From: Streptomyces sp. SirexAA-E
GTDB taxonomy: Bacteria > Actinomycetota > Actinomycetes > Streptomycetales > Streptomycetaceae
Assembly (NCBI RefSeq): GCF_000177195.2
Contig: NC_015953.1
Span: 186,001 to 250,000, forward strand
Direction of reading: 5' to 3'
Length of the DNA stretch: 64,000 nucleotides
Shown piece after piece: positions 59,184 through 64,000 of the stretch. The position numbers were made by a program, and so were the translations under genes. A model generated the notes under the pieces. That model had not been told where the DNA came from. It did no database searches and was given only the letters and a program-made list of their open reading frames with translations. Each line of letters starts with the position of its first letter. Within the stretch, counting starts at the first letter, position 1.

Positions 59184-59684
59184 ATGACCATGCTGCAGCG
59201 ACTCAGGGCCGACCACGCCCCCGCCCTGCTGGCCTTCGAGCGGGAGAACAGGGCGTATTTCGCGGCCTTCGTCCCGGACCGCGGCGATGTCTACTTCACC
59301 CGGTTCGACGCGCGCCACGCGGAGCTGCTGGCGGAACAGGCTGCCGGGGCACACCATTTCCACATCCTCGCCGACACCTCGGGCGCGGTCCTGGGCCGGG
59401 TCAATCTCGTGGATGTGGCGGACGGCTCGGCGGAGGTGGGGTACCGGATCGCCGAGCGGGCCGCGGGGCAGGGCCTGGCCACCTCGGCGGTCCGGGAGGT
59501 CTGCGGCCTCGCACGCTCCAGGTACGGCCTGCGCTCCCTCCGGGCTGTGACGACCGTGGACAACCCCGCTTCGCAGGCCGTGCTGGCCCGTGCGGGCTTC
59601 GTCGTGGGCGGTGGGACCACCCTGGGCGGACGTCCCGGACTGCGTTACGCACGGGACCTCGACGACGAGGACGCGGACGTCTGA
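59184..59684 (+). CDS. GNAT acetyltransferase (RimJ-like)
   Basis: 166 residues from ATG 59184. GNAT pattern: LQRLRADHAPALLAFERENR, GRVNLVDVADGSAEVGYRIA, then the acetyl-CoA loop ERAAGQGLATSAVREVCGLA and LRAVTTVDNPASQAVLARAG. RimJ/RimL-type N-terminal acetylases share VDNPASQAVLARAGF. Target unknown. Monocistronic. Confidence 0.9.
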   Translation: MTMLQRLRADHAPALLAFERENRAYFAAFVPDRGDVYFTRFDARHAELLAEQAAGAHHFHILADTSGAVLGRVNLVDVADGSAEVGYRIAERAAGQGLATSAVREVCGLARSRYGLRSLRAVTTVDNPASQAVLARAGFVVGGGTTLGGRPGLRYARDLDDEDADV

Positions 59685-59778
59685 GACCATCGCCGTCCGG
59701 TACACGCGGGGCGGCGAACGCGGATCGGTGGCGAACCGCCGCGCGGTCCGCCACCGATCCGAGTGGGTGGAGTGGATA

Positions 59779-60600
59779 TCAGTCGTTGTCGACTTCCTCG
59801 TTGGTGATCTTGCCGTTCTCGGCGTCCACGTCGAAGGTCGTCTTCTTCCAGTCCTCGGTGACCACGTCGACCTGCCAGACCAGGGCCTGGCTGTCGTTCT
59901 CGTCGAGCTTGACCGAGGTGACCGTGCCCTTCTTCTTGTCCGTGGCGACCTTGGCCGCCTGCTGCGGCGTCTGCTTCGCCTTGGCGATCCGGTCGGCCAT
60001 CTGCTGCTTGTCGGACTCGCTCTGGTCATCGTCCGGCTTGGAGTCGAGCACCTTCCCCGACACCGCGTCGACGGTCACGACGTGAGCGGTGCCGTTCTCC
60101 TCGACGACCTCTGCCTTCCACTGGGGACCGGCAGAGCTGCCACTCGGGCTGGGGCTGGTGCTGCCCCCGGGGCTCGCGCTGGCGGAGGCCGACGGGCTCG
60201 CGCTGCCGCTGGCGTCGGCGCTCGGGCTCGCGCTGCTGCTGCTGTCGTCGACGCCCTCGAGCTCCAGCTCGGTCAGCTTGCCGCCCGACACCTCGCCGAC
60301 CGCGGTCGTGGCAGCCTTGGAGAAGGTGACCTTGACGGCCGAGAGCGTCTCCTTGCGCTTGGCCTGGTCCTCGGTCAGCTGCGCCGTGCTGGTGGGACTG
60401 CCGGAGACGCTGGAGGAGGGGCTGGTCGACTGGTTCGGCATGACCTTCGCGGCCTCGGAGGTCGCCGAGGACGTCCCGCCGCTGTCCTGGCCGCAGCCGG
60501 TCACGAGGGCGGCGGCGAGGACGGCGCCCAGGGCGCCGACGAGGCGGAGGCGGCGGGTGCGCGGGGAGACGGACTTGTTTCGTGGGGACTCAAATCTCAT
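59779..60600 (-). CDS. PepSY-domain lipoprotein
   Basis: 273 residues from ATG. Lipoprotein signal RRLRLVGALGAVLAAALVTG with lipobox VTGC. Two PepSY units: TLSAVKVTFSKAATTAVGEV with WKAEVVEENGTAHVVTVDAV (about 75-180), and AKAKQTPQQAAKVATDKKKG with WQVDVVTEDWKKTTFDVDAE (about 200-270). A low-complexity Ser/Ala/Pro linker (about 118-155) lies within the first unit. PepSY domains are thought to restrain peptidases or act as surface-sensor pieces. Confidence 0.88.
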   Translation of the reverse strand: MRFESPRNKSVSPRTRRLRLVGALGAVLAAALVTGCGQDSGGTSSATSEAAKVMPNQSTSPSSSVSGSPTSTAQLTEDQAKRKETLSAVKVTFSKAATTAVGEVSGGKLTELELEGVDDSSSSASPSADASGSASPSASASASPGGSTSPSPSGSSAGPQWKAEVVEENGTAHVVTVDAVSGKVLDSKPDDDQSESDKQQMADRIAKAKQTPQQAAKVATDKKKGTVTSVKLDENDSQALVWQVDVVTEDWKKTTFDVDAENGKITNEEVDND

Positions 60601-60759
60601 ACCCGCATCACTAGCCGCCCGGCCGATCGGTCATGTTGGCCGACAGGCGCCTGTCACCCGATCGACGGCGCGGTCCGCCCGTTCGCCGTCGTCACCACAC
60701 CGCGTGTGGCGCCCGGACGGCACCGGGGCGACCGGCACGGCTCCCGGCCCGCGCACAGC

Positions 60760-60793
60760 GGACGACGCCGGTCCGAGAGGACCGGCGTCGTCC
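60760..60793 (-). terminator. 15-bp hairpin with GAGA tetraloop
   Basis: Arms GGACGACGCCGGTCC and GGACCGGCGTCGTCC with loop GAGA (60760-60793), 21 bases past the stop of the DUF5133 gene. Confidence 0.8.
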
Positions 60794-60813
60794 GGCGGGG
60801 CTCCGCGCGGCTG

Positions 60814-61059
60814 TCAGGCGGTGAGTTCAACCTCGGACAAGGGCGACGGCGAGCCTGCCGGCAGCACGGCGCGCAGCTGCGTCTCCGCGGCGAGCAGCGC
60901 GTCGGGGACGGTCCTCGTTCCCGTGGTGACGCAGAGGGTGTAGGACACGTCCTCGAGGTGGCGGCTGCTCTCGGAAGTACCGAGCCGTGCGTGGGCACTT
61001 CGCAGGGCCTCGTAGCGCTTGACGAGTTTCCGCAGCGTCGCGGGATGGGCAATCAGCAC
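60814..61059 (-). CDS. DUF5133 protein
   Basis: 81 residues from GTG behind GAGAGGAA. The N-terminal pattern MLIAHPATLRKLVKRYEALR is that of DUF5133, a small Streptomyces family; a variable Ser/Thr region and VPDALLAAETQLRAVLP follow. Function unknown. Single gene with a strong terminator. Confidence 0.78.
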   Translation of the reverse strand: MLIAHPATLRKLVKRYEALRSAHARLGTSESSRHLEDVSYTLCVTTGTRTVPDALLAAETQLRAVLPAGSPSPLSEVELTA

Positions 61060-61330
61060 GGCAGTTCCTCTCTGCAGGGCGGCCGGGAGCGCGTGGCCCC
61101 GCGCCGACGAAGGACGATCGCGCCGGCGATCCGCCTGGCGTCACGGGCGGCGGTGCGAAGGTCAGCACACGTCCGGTCCCTTGCAGTGATGGTCGCCCCG
61201 CCTCACCGAATCCGCATCCGCAGTCACCGGTAGTGACACGAACACGCGCCGAGTGCACCATGCGCGCCGGTGCGAAACAATGAAGAGGACGGGTGCACGG
61301 CTGTGTCCCGTGCCCGGTCGGGAGGCATAC

Positions 61331-61582
61331 ATGGGTTACCCGGAAAGCTACGAGCTGATATTCCAGACGACCGGCGCCGAGGACGACGTGGTCGTCGTCC
61401 ATCTCACCGCCCGGTCCGGAGCCGGCGGCTACCCGGTCTACGAGGACGAGACCGGCATCGTGCGCGCCGAGATCAGCGAGCGCGGCGAGGTTCGCATGCA
61501 GGCGAGCGGCGGGCACCAGGCCCCGCGCGTGCCGCTGCTGGCCAGGCCGCTGAGCCACGGCAGCGGCCCGAGGGCGGACTGA
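61331..61582 (+). CDS. small DUF6296-like protein
   Basis: 83 residues from the ATG at 61331, after GGGAGGCAT; the frame begins further upstream without similarity. YPESYELIFQTTGAEDDVVV and YPVYEDETGIVRAEISERGE are the family signature. Soluble, strand-rich, function unknown; usually chromosomal and single in Streptomyces. Confidence 0.72.
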   Translation: MGYPESYELIFQTTGAEDDVVVVHLTARSGAGGYPVYEDETGIVRAEISERGEVRMQASGGHQAPRVPLLARPLSHGSGPRAD

Positions 61583-61690
61583 GCGGCCACTCCCATCCCC
61601 ACAAGCGGCCCCGTCGCCGCGCTCCGGCCTGTTTACTGGGCCTGTGGACAGCGGCGCCCAGGGGCGCAAGACGGCGGAGGGGTGGGCGGC

Positions 61691-62131
61691 GTGGCCGATA
61701 CGTGGGACGAGTCCGGTGCGGGTGTGATGCGACTGCCCTCGGGGCGGCTGGTCCGCGGGCGCGGCCTGCGGCGGCCGCTCCCCGACGGTCCGGCACCCGG
61801 CTACGCGGTCCATCTCCTCGGCCGGCGGCCACCGGCCGTCGACTGGGAGGCGCGATGGCTGCGCTGGCCCGACTTCAGGCTCCCCGCCGACCGGTCCGAG
61901 GCCCGCCGTGTGTTTCAGGAGGCATGGGACCGCTCGGCACGGGAGCGCGTCGAGGTCGCCTGCGGTGGCGGGCGCGGGCGTACGGGTACGGCGCTGGCCT
62001 GCCTGGCGGTCCTCGACGGGGTCCCGGCCGAGCAGGCCGTGTCGTACGTACGACGGCACTACCACCCCGGAGCCGTCGAGACCCCGTGGCAGCGGCGGTA
62101 CGTGAGGCGCTTCGGGGACGGCGGACGCTGA
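61691..62131 (+). CDS. cysteine phosphatase-like protein
   Basis: 146 residues from the GTG at 61691, after GGAGGGG; a GTG at 61682 is an alternative. The P-loop reads VACGGGRGRTGTALACLAVL, a C-x5-R motif (CGGGRGR) like dual-specificity and bacterial tyrosine phosphatases, followed by the helix LDGVPAEQAVSYVRRHYHPG. The usual general-acid Asp loop is probably WLRWPDFRLPADRSEA. Substrate unknown. Confidence 0.82.
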   Translation: MADTWDESGAGVMRLPSGRLVRGRGLRRPLPDGPAPGYAVHLLGRRPPAVDWEARWLRWPDFRLPADRSEARRVFQEAWDRSARERVEVACGGGRGRTGTALACLAVLDGVPAEQAVSYVRRHYHPGAVETPWQRRYVRRFGDGGR

Positions 62132-62147
62132 GGCCCGCCCGGCCGCT

Positions 62148-62435
62148 TCAGTCCACCGTGTACGGCACGGGTACGGTGGCCGCGCCTCCGGCACGGACCG
62201 CCTCGACGACGTTCTGGTGGAAGGAGCGGCTGTCCTCCTCCGACGGGCAGGGCACGGGGCTTCCCGCCATGGTGAACCAGTCGGAGGCCCCGCTGTACTG
62301 CACGGCCACCTCCGCCTGCCCGTCGGACCATGTGGTGTGTACGGTCAGATCGCCGTTGACGACGCCTACCTCTTCGGTGCGCACTCCGCCGGTTCCCGCG
62401 AAGACACCGCAGGTAGTCCACGATGCCCAGTTCAT
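62148..62435 (-). CDS. small hypothetical protein
   Basis: 95 residues from ATG after GAAAGGTGAC. MNWASWTTCGVFAGTGG opens, then strand-rich TVHTTWSDGQAEVAVQYSGA and SRSFHQNVVEAVRAGGAATV. The TTWSDGQAEVAVQYSGASDW pattern occurs in small Streptomyces proteins of unknown role. Convergent with the phosphatase, 16 bases apart. Confidence 0.68.
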   Translation of the reverse strand: MNWASWTTCGVFAGTGGVRTEEVGVVNGDLTVHTTWSDGQAEVAVQYSGASDWFTMAGSPVPCPSEEDSRSFHQNVVEAVRAGGAATVPVPYTVD

Positions 62436-62557
62436 GACGCGTCACCTTTCGGGACGTTGACAAGCCTGTCGAGCGGACTGCTTCCGAGTATGGCACCGCG
62501 CAACTCCATTCGCACACATGTGCCCGCATGTATCCCGGGCGTAGCGCAGCGCGGTCG

Positions 62558-62989
62558 TCAGGGGTGCATCGAGGCGCCCTTGACGATCTTGTCCACGTCC
62601 TTGCGCGGCCCGTACACCGCCAGCCCCACCAGGTCCAGGCCCTGCCGCGTCACCGCGCGGACCGCGGCCCGGTTAGCGGCGTCGTGGCCGGTGGCGAAGA
62701 GGTCGCCGGTGAACACCGCGGTCGCCGTGCCCCGGGTCACCGCCCTGCCGTGCGCGGTGGTGAGCAGTTCCTTCGACCCGGCGAAGACCATGACCGGCTG
62801 CCGGAACATCGGCAGGTACGGGGTGTCGTCGGCGTCGGCGTACGGCTCGCCGACCACTTCCGGGGCGTGTGTGCCGAGACCGCTGACCAGGAAGGCGGTG
62901 ACATTGAGGCGCTGCCACGTCAGGAGGTCGTCACGGAGCAGCACGGCGATCTTGGTCTCGAAGCGTACGGGTGCGTTGTCGTCGTTCAT
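62558..62989 (-). CDS. DUF2000 protein
   Basis: 143 residues from the ATG at 62989. FETKIAVLLRDDLLTWQRLN, VTAFLVSGLG, YLPMFRQPVMVFAGSKELLT and LDLVGLAVYGPRKDVDKIVK are the DUF2000 pattern. The family is often encoded beside AraC regulators in actinomycetes; here an AraC gene is divergent with 90 bases between. Probably its target. Confidence 0.88.
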   Translation of the reverse strand: MNDDNAPVRFETKIAVLLRDDLLTWQRLNVTAFLVSGLGTHAPEVVGEPYADADDTPYLPMFRQPVMVFAGSKELLTTAHGRAVTRGTATAVFTGDLFATGHDAANRAAVRAVTRQGLDLVGLAVYGPRKDVDKIVKGASMHP

Positions 62990-63079
62990 GTACGAGAGCC
63001 TGCCGGGGCCGCGCGCGCGAATCTTGTACGAAGTTTGCAGGCTGTCCGGCCACCGGGGCCGCCCTTGTACGCTTCCGGT

Positions 63080-63916
63080 ATGGCCGCACGCCCGGAGGTC
63101 ACCGCATGGCGTCCGCGGGTGGAGGGGATCGACGAGGTCTTCCACGCCCGCTTCGCCGATCACGCGTACCCGATGCACACGCACGATTCCTGGACGCTGC
63201 TCGTCGTCGACGAGGGCATGGTCCGCTACGACCTGGACCGCCATGAGCACGGCGCCCCGCGTCCGGTGGTGACTCTGCTGCCGCCGCACGTCCCGCACAA
63301 CGGCGACGCGGTCACGCCGGACGGCTTCCGCAAGCGTGTCCTGTACCTGAATACCGCGCAGATCGACGTGGACCTCGTGGGCCGGGCGGTCGACCGCCCC
63401 GTGCTGCACGACCCGTGGTTGCGGCACCGGGTGCACCAGCTCCATCAGACCCTCGCGCACCCCGGTGACGAACTGGAGGCGCAGAGCCGTCTCGCCCTCG
63501 TACGCGAACGGCTCGCCGCTCACCTGCTCGACCGCCTCGGCGCGCCGCCGCCGGTGCGTGACCCCAAGATCGCCCGTGAGCTGCGCGACCTGCTCGACGG
63601 TCATGTGGTCGAGGGGCTGAGCCTGCGGGACGCGGCTCGGCGCCTGCACACCCACCACACGCATCTGGTGCGGGCTTTCAGCCGCGAGTTCGGCATGGCC
63701 CCGCACCAGTACCTGACGGGCCGTCGGGTCGATCTGGCACGGCGCCTGCTGCTGGGCGGGATGCGTGTGTCCGACGTGGCGGTGGCTGCCGGTTTCTACG
63801 ACCAGTCGCACTTCTCCCGGCACTTCAAGCGCGTGGTCGGCACGAGTCCGGGCCGCTACGCGCGCACCGGGCCGGCCTACCGGCGTTCCAGCGCTCCCCG
63901 GACGAACGCCGCCTGA
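63080..63916 (+). CDS. AraC-family regulator
   Basis: 278 residues from the ATG at 63080. N-terminal cupin-like AraC binding domain (HTHDSWTLLVVDEGMVRYDL with metal-type HTH, PVVTLLPPHVPHNGDAV) and C-terminal double HTH: LSLRDAARRLHTHHTHLVRA, MRVSDVAVAAGFYDQSHFSR, then the typical HFKRVVGTSPGRYAR. Divergent from the DUF2000 gene, so this pair is a regulator and its target. Confidence 0.94.
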   Translation: MAARPEVTAWRPRVEGIDEVFHARFADHAYPMHTHDSWTLLVVDEGMVRYDLDRHEHGAPRPVVTLLPPHVPHNGDAVTPDGFRKRVLYLNTAQIDVDLVGRAVDRPVLHDPWLRHRVHQLHQTLAHPGDELEAQSRLALVRERLAAHLLDRLGAPPPVRDPKIARELRDLLDGHVVEGLSLRDAARRLHTHHTHLVRAFSREFGMAPHQYLTGRRVDLARRLLLGGMRVSDVAVAAGFYDQSHFSRHFKRVVGTSPGRYARTGPAYRRSSAPRTNAA

Positions 63917-64000
63917 CCGGCGTGCTGCAGGTCGTCGGAGAGAACACTGATCAGTCGCACCCCGAGGGTCACCGGCGGCGACCACGCCTCGTCCACGACG
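63877..64000 (-). CDS. C-terminal end of a DinB/mycothiol-dependent family protein (partial)
   Basis: The minus strand from the window edge reads VVDEAWSPPVTLGVRLISVL, SDDLQHAGQAAFVRGALERR, then TAG at 63877-63879. LISVLSDDLQHAGQAAFVRG, with its final metal-ligand His, is the typical C-terminus of DinB-like (mycothiol maleylpyruvate isomerase-type) proteins. The rest lies beyond the window. Its 3' end overlaps the AraC gene by 40 bases. Confidence 0.8.
   Translation of the reverse strand, partial: VVDEAWSPPVTLGVRLISVLSDDLQHAGQAAFVRGALERR

Overview
The window is very GC-rich. Its genes use GTG as well as ATG starts, carry strong GGAGG-type ribosome sites, and include actinomycete-specific families (DUF574 methyltransferase, DUF5133, DUF6296, DUF2267, F420-type LLM oxidoreductases, DrrAB-type exporter). 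This points to a Streptomyces or close relative. The mix of many regulators, small oxidoreductases, a lone biosynthetic locus and at least ten broken genes suggests a chromosome-arm or accessory region rather than the conserved core.

Layout. 0-9.7 kb: small membrane and hypothetical genes, a 2'-5' RNA ligase-like protein (thpR), an aminoglycoside-phosphotransferase-fold kinase, a MacB-like ABC pair followed by a sensor kinase with its response regulator convergent to it, a GAPDH and a GlxA-type AraC regulator upstream of it. 9.8-15.4 kb: a lipoprotein, a string of gene fossils (an Lrp-MarR fusion run into an MFS fragment, facing a truncated and frameshifted EamA transporter), a TetR regulator and a TetX-like flavin monooxygenase sharing a triple operator, a glutaredoxin-like membrane protein and a NUDIX fossil.

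15.4-31.3 kb: a DUF574 methyltransferase, a tRNA-like element with an abnormally expanded anticodon arm, a secreted peptide with an internal repeat, then the main locus. That locus is a 3462-residue NRPS (C-A-T-C-A-T-C-A-T-TE) translationally coupled to an MbtH-like protein, followed at once by a DrrA/DrrB-type exporter. The three adenylation pockets are almost identical and acidic, which suggests three similar, probably basic, residues. No tailoring or precursor genes lie nearby. A PadR regulator with its own operator and a coupled membrane protein follow on the other strand.

31.4-45 kb: a lipoprotein, a head-to-head pair of 5'-truncated genes (erythromycin esterase and TioE-like MerR) meeting at a deletion point, an intact RavA/ViaA-like AAA+/VWA operon, a frameshifted LLM oxidoreductase, DUF2267 and hydrophilic stress-type proteins, an SDR/TetR divergent pair, a membrane protein, a frameshifted crystallin-J1-like gene, an alpha/beta hydrolase, a transposase scrap and DinB/DUF2795 genes.

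45-57 kb: several divergent pairs of a regulator and a redox or VOC enzyme, each with a visible palindromic operator, suggesting a set of inducible electrophile or quinone responses. 57-64 kb: small membrane and lipoproteins, a GNAT acetyltransferase, a cysteine-phosphatase-like protein, DUF proteins, an AraC/DUF2000 pair and the C-terminal end of a DinB-type gene cut by the window edge. No CRISPR array, no complete insertion sequence and no rRNA were seen.
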